Assembly: GCA_039105265.1 (NCBI GenBank)
Contig: JAPFFF010000005.1
Span: forward strand, 806,001 to 870,000
Direction: 5' to 3'
DNA length: 64,000 bases
Origin: Tritrichomonas musculus
Lineage: Eukaryota; Parabasalia; Tritrichomonadida; Tritrichomonadidae
The notes beneath the pieces were generated by a model. The model had not been told where the DNA came from and searched no databases. It worked only from the letters and a program-made list of their open reading frames with translations. Below, in pieces: positions 29,401-38,854 of this stretch (the first letter of the stretch is position 1; each line of letters begins with the position of its first letter). The translations under genes were made by a program, and so were the position numbers.

Positions 29401-29477
29401 AGTCGAAATACGACTTTTGTCAATAGTGATATTTTCTTACTTGTATTAAAACGCCAGTGTGGATCAACCTCAGTCAT
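26448..29477 (-). CDS. FAM184-like long coiled-coil protein
   Basis: 1009 residues, almost all heptad coiled coil rich in Glu, Lys and Gln. The N terminus WRFNTSKKISLLTKVVFRLHSNSMDHRD, followed by LKERYEDEITEILEE, matches the FAM184 N-terminal domain (KKxAQLTKVIYxLNTKNDEH...LKxAHEEEIxxIL). The end of the coil, CLEEVLNERAEAAEMLDDVTKRYEAFFIEHELHFLQL, resembles the FAM184 C-terminal block. The function of FAM184 is little known; coiled-coil proteins of this type are often cytoskeletal or flagellar, which would suit a flagellate (inference). The last 60 residues are basic and disordered. GC is much higher in the 3' half (26.5-28.1 kb) than in the 5' half. The ATG at 29477 directly precedes the conserved block. 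Confidence 0.75.
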   Translation of the reverse strand: MTEVDPHWRFNTSKKISLLTKVVFRLHSNSMDHRDSAVELKERYEDEITEILEEGKNWLENAQKQTESFHPTIESVVHNEFEMKFDQTRQQFETAKKKILSQTENLIKNATLQLEAIRSQIDSIKQKAEDDQKEFTEIINTINQLCEKSASVMEGNRSKAIARLVAEANAKYEATLQITQKKEQEMREKYENEIEELKKTLESSKISAEDTLTQNLKKFEESIEQLTKDNLELSQLVKQFSEKSEEHKTDVQKVFKIAESFRDKILENQQKDLINFQAQLQKLKTDHEADVKQIKDIIKSEESLFNQAYQQKVSEYNKYDQIFQQKASEYEELAKKATAEAELKNQQLVKEHNETLEKFEKAKIQFIEKEHEKSHLINQKILDIQKEHQKKVSAIRDQIENQLNEYLQSSEKVRNDHQAEILKMKEDSKEKITKRQKNLFEINKDSTSEIQSIFGQMSKLQNSLELSKYEFQRDMQSLDDSKNREMTIIQREHEAKMSYFDHTFDHEVKEIDDKHNSLFEKEKKQYSIDLKFAIERSNIDIKHSLDRKRNEIDTKRMEELEADRDKNDRELSILSQEIECKTIDKKALDIRLQNDLADYNSKLSEMQKEVKLMESNWIEEKQKYKTAWSEKFEKIKGQLTEEEKQNEDMRKYDESKCQQILDKLKAELQEEEENGAKNLADMKKLIEEEKIKGEGEINRLKGEIEKLSSNREGSVSDLEKKLDSLKADRENRLKESNEKKIQEIENHNKKLQGLRKSYQVETCDLKNELVEKSHDHEKEVLDLKIKLEQSQLDFSFLVDEFERKKNLELEMIANKNQYELEMLAIELVKLQNEADRISSEDSKNIESLKNLEKKCSERLDKEASFIREKTEKENRKKIEEKEKFISELHSKLNETEAGNKKLPPRQKDIEHIACLEEVLNERAEAAEMLDDVTKRYEAFFIEHELHFLQLKEGKQAPKIQDMPTIVAPVTQSGSKKLKRDKMSALFSSQRKVPAIKDYSASNRKNKVLV

Positions 29478-29676
29478 TAAACAACGTGTTTTTATATTTT
29501 ATTAGCTTTAAGAGGTTATTTGGTCATTAAAAATCAACAAAATTTTACTTTTATACTGAGAATTTATTCATAAATAAATAAAATGATACTTTTTTTATTA
29601 AAAATATTATTTCTTCTTTATGAAAGATTATTTTTTTTTAATAATATATAATAGATAATATTTTCATACAAAATTA

Positions 29677-32600
29677 TTATTCAAAGCAATCTTTGCATAT
29701 TTTATCTGATTGAATACAATCATGACAAAAACCTCTACCACATAACTTGCAATGACAGGATACATTCTCATTTCCACATGATGCACAAGATTCGAATGCT
29801 GAAACATCAAGGAATTGATTCTCCATTCTTCCCTCCTTTTTCTGTGTCCACATGTAGCAAACATTAGAAGAATCAACTGTGACAAAAATGCTTGTGCAAG
29901 GATGTGTAATTATCTTCTTTATTGCTCTTTTATGAGGCGATTCAAGTTTCACCATTTTCAGGTCAATTGAGCTAACTTTTTCAGAGGCAGATGCTACTGA
30001 AATGAAGTAGATAGAACCATCACTGAATCCACAAACTGCCTCTCTAATGTTCACTGAGATTGGCTGAGGAATGACTGAGAAAGAAGTAACTTTTATAACC
30101 TCTTTTTCGCATTCAATTTGATGAACTTTGTTTGCCAATATTTCGCCGTTTAAGTTGATTAGCGAGAAAGTCACTTCTAGTTTATTTTCAGAGGATAAAT
30201 GGTCTGTCATAACGGTCCAAACGGTTCCACTGTTTTCGTCAAATTTGGCGAAATTTATGTCAGATTTCATCTCAATTACGCGATGAATTGTATCTGGGAA
30301 AAAGTGCCACAAAACTAACCGTTTTTCAATGCGTGTAGCGGCGATCCAGTCGACGCCGCTGATTGACGTCTCCTGCTGCATGCTGAACGAGATGTCTCTG
30401 ATGAACTTGAACGATTTCGGTGAGCAGTTAACGTACAAAATTTGATAGATGCACGTTATGTCACTTTTGAAATCAATTGTGAAGAAAAAGCGGTTTTCTG
30501 AGACGCACATATTCTTGGCAGTTGTCAAAAGTGACGACCTCTCTTCACAGATCACTCTATCGTTCTTGTAGTCATACATCAAGAGTGCCTGCTTCCCTTT
30601 GTCAATCATCAATATGACGCTGTCTTGCTCGTCTGAAATTCGGACTGACAACTTTGGCAAGTTGAGGATTAGTTTATTCTGATCGTTGTTGTATTCAAAG
30701 TCAAGTGCCTTCGATTCATTCAATTGAGAGGTATTCAATTTTTGTGAGCTAAATGGTCGGATGCTATCAAAAAGTGGAGTTGGCACTTTTCTATCTTTAT
30801 CATTCATGTTTATCATGAACTTGTCGGTGATGAACTGTGTCAGTTTGCTTCCTCCTTCTTCAATTGTGTTCATGAATGAGATTTCACCAGAGAATTCGGT
30901 TGTGCAAATGTTTTTTGAGAGGGACTTGTTGAGTGGACGCATGACGCCAAACACAGATGATTCTTCTGGAAAGAGAGGAAACTTTTCTTTGTCTGAAAAG
31001 ACTCTTTGATTGACCATGTTAATTCCGAGAAGAAGCTGCGAGTTTGAAAGACGTGTCCTGGTCCACGCAATGATCAACTTCTCGAGTGTCATGTTGCGCA
31101 GTGATGAGTAGTAAGGGACGTTTTTACGCTCATTCAATTTAGTGATCTTTTTCAAGTTGTCCTTTTCAATTTTTGTGAGAATGAATTGACCACTAGAAAT
31201 TGACCATATTGCAACCGATTTTTCATCAAGTTGGTAAGCAAACAAGACCGAGTCATGCGGAATGCGAATTGTAATTCGTCCGTTGTAAACTATTGAATGT
31301 CCCCACAAACCACAAATGACTTCCTTGACAAATTGTGAAGCATCAAATGAATCATCTTTGATTCCTGTGAATGGAATAATTAAAATGTCTCTTTTAGTTA
31401 AAATAACCGTCGCTTGAATTTGTTCTCTCAAACGTTTCAATTGGCATTCAAAAATTGAATGGTTTTCTTCGAGACCTTTTATTTTAAAAGTTCCATTACT
31501 TTCTTCTTTGTAAAGATTCATTTCATCAATGAAATTCTTTATTTCATTTTCTGTGATGAACGATGGAACGTATTCAAAAAGTCGTGGAATTCTTAAGGGC
31601 ATTGAAAAAGGCATCAGAATTTTCTTCCTTTCAAAAGTTTCTGTTTTTTGATCAATGAATAATTTTTCATTTGATTCTTGATAAATATCATGGAGTGTTT
31701 TATTCCAGTCAATTTTTGAATCTCTGAATTTTTGAGCAGTTTTGAATAATTCAGGCAAAGCCTCTGAAATTTGACTTTGCTTATTCAAAGCCTTCAAAAA
31801 TGAAATTGTGAATAATTTTGAACTTTCACGAGCATTTGTGAATGAGACAGAATGAATTCCACTGTCATTGACGATTGGAACAATTTTATTCTGAATGAAG
31901 TGCTCCATCTTATTCATTCCAACTTTTTCACTGTTGCTGCTCTCAAAATTATTGAATGAAATAAGTGACTGGAATTTCGGATCATCGATCATTTCCAGCT
32001 TGCTACCAAACTCAGTTATGACTGTTTTATATATGTCTATTCTGGTGCAATAACGGAACGACTCTTGGAAGAACAAAATATACAAATCTTTCTCTTTCGA
32101 TGAGCCTTCAACGATTTCTATAAGAAAATGAACTTGTTGAAGCAAGACTTGATACAAAACATTGATCAATTTATTGTTGCTTCCTTGGTTTGCATCTTTG
32201 TTACTTGTGCAGATCTTCAAGCTTGTCGAAAGCAAATCTAAAAGAAGAAGATTAAGATGAGGAACAAGTTTTTGAAAACTCGGTTTGTAAACAACTTCAA
32301 TAACAGACGAAATCAAGAATAAATCGGACAAAATTGTCGGCAAATAATCACTTGTGATGTGACCATTTATACACATAAAATGAACGAATGGAAATATTAA
32401 ATCAATGTTCATTGTGAGTGTGTAACTTTCAGCTACAATATTAAGCAATGAATGAATGAAATAACATGCATAACATTTAGATAATTCTTCTTCACCTGAG
32501 ATAATCACAGATGATAAAAACGAACTAACAACTTCATTGAATTGTTGCTCAGAAAGTGCAAAAATGTAATTAAAAAAGAACTTGAAAACAGATGAAGAAA

Positions 32601-35600
32601 CAATGAATGATTGTAACTCTTTGTAATGCTCTTTGTTCAATTGATTTGGTAATGCTGTTTCTTGAATAACTTTGTTCCAAATCATTGACATGAAACAAAT
32701 CGCACTTGGCGAAGTAACTTCAATTCCATTCACTTTAAATGTAAGTGTCTCATTTCCTTCATTTTTAGAAAAGTTGCTTTCAATTCCTTTCTCCCTTTTG
32801 TAGCCAAGCAAAAAAGGAAACCACGAAACAATCATTTTTTCGACATTTTTGTCATTAGAAACAATTTTCATGTTGTTTTCTTCTTGAAGGAAATTAATTA
32901 TTCTATTCATTTCTTCTTCATTTTCTTCTTCGTTGATTCGTTTTCCAGTCGATACAATCGAATGAATTGATGCTGTTGTGTAGCCCCAAAGAAGTGCAAA
33001 AACTACAGCGAGAACTGAATGATTAACGATTTCATTTGAGTCATTTGTTAATAAACCAAAAGTCTCTTTCCACACTTCTTTGTGTTTGTACAAATCGGCA
33101 ACACAAAACAGAAAAGAAGAATCAAAATGAATTGAATTTGGAACCTTCTTCTCAAAATTCATTAGAACAGGATACAATCTTGCTTTCATGTCAGTGTCAG
33201 ATGTCAAAAACAGACTAAAAACGCCGTCAATTGGAATGAAATTTATGTTATGTGTCGTTGTTAACATTTGCTTTAATAAATCAGCAAATGATTTTTGAAA
33301 TGAAGTAGTTTGAATGGCTTGAATTTGACAAATTAAATCAATGTTTAACTTATCACTTTCATCTTCATTTTCATTCAAAAGATTGCATTGAATAGAGACG
33401 CAATTTGAATCACAAAATTCACATGAGTCAACAACTGTTTCTGTTGTTGTTTTCTCTTTAATATAACATTGTGTGAACTTGTCTTGTTTGCCACTAATAA
33501 AATGCGAGCCTGTGAAAAGTTCGTGAATTAAAGTTTGGCAATTTTGGGACGAACAAACAAGATCAATGAACAATTTATGATTATTATGAATAAAGTAAGC
33601 TTCTGTTACCAGAAAGATTTCAAGTTTTTCCTTCTCTTTGTAAAAATCAAAGTCATTAAAAGAAGCCAAAAGAGAAATGATAATTAAATCATTTGGAATG
33701 CATGACCAAAATTTTCTATGGCCAATTATTGTGTCAATTATTTCACCTTTTGGTCGATATTTCATGAAGAAAGTGAAGGTGCTGACAAGCAAGTCCGAAG
33801 TGACAAATTCTTTCCTTTTTGAATAGATTGTCAGAATTGAACGAAAGAAGTCATGAAGAGAATTTCTCAGCATTGAATAGATCTTAAGGCAAGTTGATTT
33901 CAAAAGCAAGAAATCGTGTTCATTACATTTTGAATCAATCATTCTATTGAACAAAAGTGACATTTTTCTCTTAGATAAGAAATGGACAGGAAATCCGCGA
34001 TATTTGACAGGATAAACGTTCTTTGTCAAATTCAAATATTCCTTCGAATAAGGAGTGATGATGAGTGACTCGTTTAAATGGCCCTGGAAAGAAGGACCAT
34101 TTTTATAAATCATTTGTGTGTCTTTATCATTCAACTCGTTCTGATAAACACGAATTGCTGAGCCAATGAACAGAAGGGCCGAATAAGTACTGAATTCAAA
34201 GCTCGGCATATCGTTCATTTGACGAGATGATATAAAAACCGCTTTATTCAAATTAACGTACACATCAACATAGTGTGAAACTTTTTGTGAAGATACAACA
34301 ACAATGATGTTGTTCCAATGAAAGGGATTCACATCAGCATCATACTCAACGCCTTCATAGTTGGCAATGAGTTGTTGCCCCTTCACAAAAAGCTGAAGTT
34401 TGTCAGCATGAAAGAAAGGAATCTTCAAATCATGCCTCATGTTGTCATTAAATTTAAACCAGAATGAAATCGATTTAAATTTGACATCAAAGCAGTTATC
34501 GTCAAGAAATTCATAGACTTGAAAAAGTGGAAAATGGTCAAAACTTTGGTCACAAAAAGATTCAAGTTTTTCAGGCTTCATGTTGACAACCTTCAGAAAA
34601 GTTCTATCGTTTATATAACGGTTCACAACGGCACAAAAACACGGGAGATCCTCCATATTCGAAAACTTCTCAATCGAATATTTACCGACCATATAAGCAT
34701 TGAAAGGATCGACTTTTTGAGTGCTTTCTAAAAGTGTAAAAAGTGACATTATTTTCAAAGGGAAATGATTTTTTGCTCCTTCATATCCATAGCAAAGTGT
34801 AACTATGTCTTCTTGCTGAAGAGCGAAGATTGGATGCGTCTTTGGAAGTGATTCAATGTACTCGTCAACTTCTTTGATGAAAGACTTCTTTGTGAGAGAA
34901 TTAATTAAGAAGAAAAGTTGGCGAAAAGTGATGATTTTCATCTCATAAACTTTGTCGAGCCACTTCATTCCATTTCCATTAATGAAGTAACGAACAACAG
35001 TGTCACTTTTTGAAAATGAGTCGCCGAGAGCTGTGCACAAGTCGCCGTTCTTGTTCTCAATGATTATCCGCATCAAATCAGAGATGTTTTTGTTTGAATT
35101 GGAAACGACAAGAAAAATTGAGATGAAATGTGCATTTTGTGGAAATTTGCCAGCCATTTGAATTAGTCTGTTTATAACTTCAGCACGAAGAGCTTCTGAT
35201 TGAGGCAGTGTGTAAATGTCATAAACTAGCTGAGCAAAGGTATAGATTTTTTCAAATAATTGACCTAAAAGGTCAATTTCTACATTGATGACAAAAGTCT
35301 TCAGAAAAAGTGAATTGGCTAGTGAATTCAATGAAACTTGATGAAGGAGAATCAGTTTCTCAATTATTTGAATGGTTGATTGATATTCTTCAAATGTTGA
35401 TCCACCTTTATTCAAAAGTGAAAATAACGGTGATATGAAAGGTGATGTGAGTGAAATATCACTTTTTGATAAAATAGAGATCGCACTCAAAACATCGCTA
35501 ACAGGGGTGGAGAGAGTAATCCAACTAAAAAAGGGAATTATGTTGTTGATTTCATATAACATGTCAGCATGATTTACAATAACTTCATCAAAAATCCAAT

Positions 35601-36465
35601 GAAAAAGAGCGTTTTGGTGTTGCGGATATTTTTGATAAAATAAAATAATATTTGTAAATAATTCAAGATTAAAAGGGGGCGTAAAAACTAAATTATTAAA
35701 ACAATCTTTGATAATATTTGAAGATGCTAGCTGAATATAATTAGAAAATAGAATAAAGCTTTGAGTATTATTTAAAAAGAGTCTATTTTTGGAGTTTATT
35801 GATATCAATTTGGAAAGTACAATCGAATATTCTAACTGTATTTCTGGTCTTATTGGTGTTAATAAGAATGGGAGAATTGTAGAGAGATTAATATGTGATC
35901 TTATTGAAATTGAGGATATTTCGCATATTAAATGACGAAATAAAGTGCATAAATCAACAGAAATAAAATTAATAAATGATTTCTCGAAAAATTTTGTAAC
36001 ATATTGCTGATTAACAAAATCCTGGAAAAAATCATCGTTGTAAAATAAAGTTTCAAGCGCTTTAATATGCTTTTTAAGTATTCTAATTGATTCAATGCTA
36101 ACCATTAATGAAAGTAAAAAAATAGAAATATCATCAGAATTTAAATCCATAGTAATTGGTAAAATTTTATCTATTATATCAAATAATAAGCTCGCATTTT
36201 CCTCTTGGAAAACTGATTTAGATGAATATTTCAATGCTTCTTGTAGCATTGATGGCAAATAATATCTAAGTAAATTTATATTCGTTTCATTTGATATAAA
36301 ATTGTTAAAATCATTTATAAACGTTTGAAAATTTGTATTTTCTAAATTAGAATTATTTAAATTTTGAAAAGAATTGAATGATTCTATCATTTGTACGCAA
36401 TATTTTGATCTTGAAATTTCTTCTGACGATGGTTTTTGATATATCGGTGCTGATTTTTTATGCAT
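29677..36465 (-). CDS. BEACH-family protein (ConA-like, PH-BEACH, reduced BEACH, WD40, FYVE-like)
   Basis: 2262 residues. Order: about 650 residues of ARM-like helices; a ConA-like sandwich (about 660-800, ISFWFKFND...WNNIIVVVSS...LFIGSAIRVY); more helices; a PH-BEACH region (about 1670-1780); BEACH start WTRTRLSNSQLLLGINMVNQRVFSDKEKFPLFP...RPLNKSLS (about 1790-1850); WD40 repeats (about 1950-2220); and a terminal zinc finger CASC...CHCKLCGRGFCHDC...CKDC. This is the WDFY3/ALFY layout with a C-terminal FYVE-like finger, used in membrane traffic and selective autophagy. The BEACH domain keeps only the first 60-70 of about 280 residues; the HYS...YLxRxEPFT and PExF blocks are absent. The frame is fully open, so this is an evolved loss and not recent damage. 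Confidence 0.85.
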   Translation of the reverse strand: MHKKSAPIYQKPSSEEISRSKYCVQMIESFNSFQNLNNSNLENTNFQTFINDFNNFISNETNINLLRYYLPSMLQEALKYSSKSVFQEENASLLFDIIDKILPITMDLNSDDISIFLLSLMVSIESIRILKKHIKALETLFYNDDFFQDFVNQQYVTKFFEKSFINFISVDLCTLFRHLICEISSISIRSHINLSTILPFLLTPIRPEIQLEYSIVLSKLISINSKNRLFLNNTQSFILFSNYIQLASSNIIKDCFNNLVFTPPFNLELFTNIILFYQKYPQHQNALFHWIFDEVIVNHADMLYEINNIIPFFSWITLSTPVSDVLSAISILSKSDISLTSPFISPLFSLLNKGGSTFEEYQSTIQIIEKLILLHQVSLNSLANSLFLKTFVINVEIDLLGQLFEKIYTFAQLVYDIYTLPQSEALRAEVINRLIQMAGKFPQNAHFISIFLVVSNSNKNISDLMRIIIENKNGDLCTALGDSFSKSDTVVRYFINGNGMKWLDKVYEMKIITFRQLFFLINSLTKKSFIKEVDEYIESLPKTHPIFALQQEDIVTLCYGYEGAKNHFPLKIMSLFTLLESTQKVDPFNAYMVGKYSIEKFSNMEDLPCFCAVVNRYINDRTFLKVVNMKPEKLESFCDQSFDHFPLFQVYEFLDDNCFDVKFKSISFWFKFNDNMRHDLKIPFFHADKLQLFVKGQQLIANYEGVEYDADVNPFHWNNIIVVVSSQKVSHYVDVYVNLNKAVFISSRQMNDMPSFEFSTYSALLFIGSAIRVYQNELNDKDTQMIYKNGPSFQGHLNESLIITPYSKEYLNLTKNVYPVKYRGFPVHFLSKRKMSLLFNRMIDSKCNEHDFLLLKSTCLKIYSMLRNSLHDFFRSILTIYSKRKEFVTSDLLVSTFTFFMKYRPKGEIIDTIIGHRKFWSCIPNDLIIISLLASFNDFDFYKEKEKLEIFLVTEAYFIHNNHKLFIDLVCSSQNCQTLIHELFTGSHFISGKQDKFTQCYIKEKTTTETVVDSCEFCDSNCVSIQCNLLNENEDESDKLNIDLICQIQAIQTTSFQKSFADLLKQMLTTTHNINFIPIDGVFSLFLTSDTDMKARLYPVLMNFEKKVPNSIHFDSSFLFCVADLYKHKEVWKETFGLLTNDSNEIVNHSVLAVVFALLWGYTTASIHSIVSTGKRINEEENEEEMNRIINFLQEENNMKIVSNDKNVEKMIVSWFPFLLGYKREKGIESNFSKNEGNETLTFKVNGIEVTSPSAICFMSMIWNKVIQETALPNQLNKEHYKELQSFIVSSSVFKFFFNYIFALSEQQFNEVVSSFLSSVIISGEEELSKCYACYFIHSLLNIVAESYTLTMNIDLIFPFVHFMCINGHITSDYLPTILSDLFLISSVIEVVYKPSFQKLVPHLNLLLLDLLSTSLKICTSNKDANQGSNNKLINVLYQVLLQQVHFLIEIVEGSSKEKDLYILFFQESFRYCTRIDIYKTVITEFGSKLEMIDDPKFQSLISFNNFESSNSEKVGMNKMEHFIQNKIVPIVNDSGIHSVSFTNARESSKLFTISFLKALNKQSQISEALPELFKTAQKFRDSKIDWNKTLHDIYQESNEKLFIDQKTETFERKKILMPFSMPLRIPRLFEYVPSFITENEIKNFIDEMNLYKEESNGTFKIKGLEENHSIFECQLKRLREQIQATVILTKRDILIIPFTGIKDDSFDASQFVKEVICGLWGHSIVYNGRITIRIPHDSVLFAYQLDEKSVAIWSISSGQFILTKIEKDNLKKITKLNERKNVPYYSSLRNMTLEKLIIAWTRTRLSNSQLLLGINMVNQRVFSDKEKFPLFPEESSVFGVMRPLNKSLSKNICTTEFSGEISFMNTIEEGGSKLTQFITDKFMINMNDKDRKVPTPLFDSIRPFSSQKLNTSQLNESKALDFEYNNDQNKLILNLPKLSVRISDEQDSVILMIDKGKQALLMYDYKNDRVICEERSSLLTTAKNMCVSENRFFFTIDFKSDITCIYQILYVNCSPKSFKFIRDISFSMQQETSISGVDWIAATRIEKRLVLWHFFPDTIHRVIEMKSDINFAKFDENSGTVWTVMTDHLSSENKLEVTFSLINLNGEILANKVHQIECEKEVIKVTSFSVIPQPISVNIREAVCGFSDGSIYFISVASASEKVSSIDLKMVKLESPHKRAIKKIITHPCTSIFVTVDSSNVCYMWTQKKEGRMENQFLDVSAFESCASCGNENVSCHCKLCGRGFCHDCIQSDKICKDCFE

Positions 36466-36688
36466 TATTGCTTATGAATTGAAAAATAAAACCTAATGTG
36501 TTTATATTCAAAATAAAACATTTTTTCTATATGTAAACTATAATTGAATGAAAGACTCAGAAAATATCTTTTTGTAAATATTGGTATAATGATATCAATA
36601 AACAATGAAGTAATTTAATTATTTATATTTATGTTATTCCCTATATCTCATGAAAATGGTTTAAACTATTTTAAAATGATTTATTCTT
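36466..36688. other. AT-rich spacer upstream of the BEACH gene
   Basis: 5' flank of the minus-strand BEACH gene. Nothing else recognised. Confidence 0.4.
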
Positions 36689-37006
36689 TTAAGGGCGTAC
36701 GTCCAATTCAATGCTCAGAATTCAATGAGATTTCTCAAATATTTTTATCTTTTTTGAAAAATCAAAATATAATTGATGATATGTTAAAAAAAATATTTTT
36801 ATGCATTTTTTTTTTTTTTTTTTTAAATTCAAAATAATTTTGTAAAATTTTATCAGTCAAAAAAACAATTATTTTTTGATCGTTTAGGACAAATATCATC
36901 ATTTTTGACCTAAACTTTTTCATAATTTGGAAGTATTGAAAGATATATTCTATGAGTTTATTCAATATTGACAATTTTTCAACATTTTTAGGACGTACGC
37001 CCTTAA
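36689..37006. repeat. 318-bp MITE-like element with 16-bp perfect inverted ends
   Basis: TTAAGGGCGTACGTCC (36689-36704) is exactly inverted at 36991-37006; similarity continues outwards for a few bases (ATTC...). The right end ACGCCCTTAAGAGGAAT also occurs at about 19729-19745, so this is a dispersed family. The inside is A/T-rich with no credible gene. No clear target duplication. Confidence 0.65.
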
Positions 37007-37684
37007 GAGGAATGAATATTACCTTCACACACTTTTGGATCAAAGCAATTGTCGATGAAAGTAAAGCCCAAATAAATGAAAAAACAAGTCCAATTCTTAT
37101 TTTTTTCTAAAAAAATAAATACGAAAGATTAAGTAAAAAATTCTAATTTGACTCTGTTTTCATATTAGTAATATCTCCATTTCTTATTTTAATAATATAA
37201 ATAATTAATGGAAATATTAAAAATGGAGACTAATTTAGATTATTAATGAAGTTATTATGGTGATTATAAAAAAGAAGCTTTAATTTCGAATAATAAATAA
37301 TAAATGGCAATTGATTAAGATCTTATTATAAAGCTGTTATCAAATCTTTTAAGGAAGAATATTTCATAGAATCATTAGATTTTAATTAAAATAAAGTTTA
37401 CTCAATCTGATTTTATTTGTATGAAAGTTCTATATCATTGCTTTTTTTAGGTCAGAATCAAATATTTTTATAAAATTATTTGATATATTATTTAATTAAA
37501 AAGAAAATTTTTAATCTGACGAGATTGTAATAAGGCATTTCGAAAAGAATTTACCATAAGTTTTAGAATTGTATTTAAAAACATTTCAAATAAAAACAAA
37601 ATGATATTTAATTTTATTTTTTTTTATAATAATATAAATAATATCCATGTATAAATATTTGCTGCAAATTAGTAGTTATAAAAT
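37007..37684. other. AT-rich spacer
   Basis: No gene or repeat recognised beyond simple A/T runs. Confidence 0.5.
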
Positions 37685-38068
37685 TCAAAGATTGAACCAC
37701 GTTGTAAATTTTTCATTCACCTTATGACCAAAACTAATAAATGGTTTTCCTACTTTTTCACTTGTGAATGTAAGAACATTATTCACACCACTTTTTGCTT
37801 TTTGCGTAAAATTGGAATTTTCTTTCACGTTTTGATTGGTAGAATTACCGTTGATATTATTATTGCCATTTGTTGATGTTTTTTTGTTTAAATTAGAGTT
37901 GTTGGTATTTTTGATGGAGTTATCGTTATTAGAATCTTTCTTTTCCATATGATGGTATTGCTGCTGTGGTAAATTTAAATTTGTATAATCTTGAGCTGGC
38001 TCTGCAACAATTTCATCTGGATCATCAAATGGATTATATGATCCATTATATTTCCTTCCGTCTGTCAT
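37685..38068 (-). CDS. Small Asn-rich protein with an N-terminal NPF motif
   Basis: 127 residues, unknown family. Begins MTDGRKYNGSYNPFDDPDEI: NPF is the ligand of EH domains in endocytic adaptors, and SCAMP-type proteins start with a similar NPF-x-DP. Unlike SCAMPs it has no membrane helices. The middle is Asn/Ser/Lys-rich and disordered. The last 45 residues (AKSGVNNVLTFTSEKVGKPF...) could form an amphipathic helix and resemble membrane-contacting tails. A role in vesicle traffic is a guess from NPF alone. Codon-like structure, a clean ATG and a conserved-looking terminus support a real gene. Divergent from the SGF29-like gene, with a 192-bp gap. Confidence 0.5.
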   Translation of the reverse strand: MTDGRKYNGSYNPFDDPDEIVAEPAQDYTNLNLPQQQYHHMEKKDSNNDNSIKNTNNSNLNKKTSTNGNNNINGNSTNQNVKENSNFTQKAKSGVNNVLTFTSEKVGKPFISFGHKVNEKFTTWFNL

Positions 38069-38233
38069 GTGTTATTTACGATGATAATAAAAAAATAAGC
38101 TTTTTTACCTTTGAAATCTTTCAATGAAATCTTTTCAATTTTTGAAAAAAGATAATTATAAAAACAATTCAATTTTTATCAATGTCAATTCAATCTAATA
38201 TATTTGAAAGTATTCTGAAAATTTTCAATTTTG

Positions 38234-38240
38234 TCACTTA
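38234..38240 (+). promoter_or_regulatory. Inr-like TCACTTA of the SGF29-like gene
   Basis: Fits TCAY(T/A), 27 bases before the ATG at 38261. It also argues that no coding begins upstream of 38261. Confidence 0.4.
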
Positions 38241-38260
38241 TATATACCAAAGTTATTAAG

Positions 38261-38854
38261 ATGGCAAACCAAATAAGTAATAATCAGCCAACTCAATCGA
38301 TTGAATTTTTCAGCAATTTGGTTAATGATTTTTTTATGAAGCAAGTTATAAAAAGGGAACCACCATTGCCAATTTATACAGGTTGTTATTCTTATAAAAA
38401 TAAGTTTCTAGAAAAATATGATTTCATATGTGCTAAATATAAATCCTGCTTTTCGTTAATGATTGCTCTTTCATATAATCAATTAAATCGAACCGTCACT
38501 GCGCTTGATTATTTTGGAGCTGAAGGAAAGCAAGTTTGTCTTAATGAGGATGAATATGCAAATTTGACACATGTTGTTCCAAAAACACCACTAAAAAGAT
38601 GGGAATTTATGAGAGAAAGTGAAGTATTGGCACTTTATCGGTTAGATGAAAATAACTGGTCAACTAGGTTTTTTAAGGCTATTGTAATCCAGATTCCTTA
38701 TGATTTTCAGAATAGTTTAAATTCAGATAATTATTTACTTGATTTTGGTGATGGGTATCGACAATATGTTCCTCAAAAATTCGTTACTCACATATATGAT
38801 AAGTGGATGGAAAATCTTGAAAATGTTTCACTGAAGGATTATTTAGCCAAATGA
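38261..38854 (+). CDS. SGF29-like tandem tudor protein (SAGA subunit candidate)
   Basis: 197 residues from the ATG at 38261; the open frame extends 5' only through a TTG and across the Inr-like motif. The C-terminal half aligns in order with the SGF29 tandem tudor: a first tudor ending ALDYFGAEGKQVCLNEDEYANLTHVVPKTP (compare DIDEEGKE...VIPLP), then SEVLALYRLDENNWSTRFFKAIVIQIP and YLLDFGDGYRQYVPQKFVTHI (compare VLALYPxTTxFYxAxV...Y.LxFEDD.....V....V). SGF29 reads H3K4 methylation and directs SAGA/ATAC acetyltransferase to chromatin. The N-terminal 60 residues are short compared with the coiled coil of animal SGF29. Nuclear location inferred. A different tudor-like protein is possible. Confidence 0.65.
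   Translation: MANQISNNQPTQSIEFFSNLVNDFFMKQVIKREPPLPIYTGCYSYKNKFLEKYDFICAKYKSCFSLMIALSYNQLNRTVTALDYFGAEGKQVCLNEDEYANLTHVVPKTPLKRWEFMRESEVLALYRLDENNWSTRFFKAIVIQIPYDFQNSLNSDNYLLDFGDGYRQYVPQKFVTHIYDKWMENLENVSLKDYLAK

Noticed and set aside
38231-38260. Frame extension upstream of the SGF29-like ATG
   Set aside because: Begins with TTG, not ATG, and covers the Inr-like motif.
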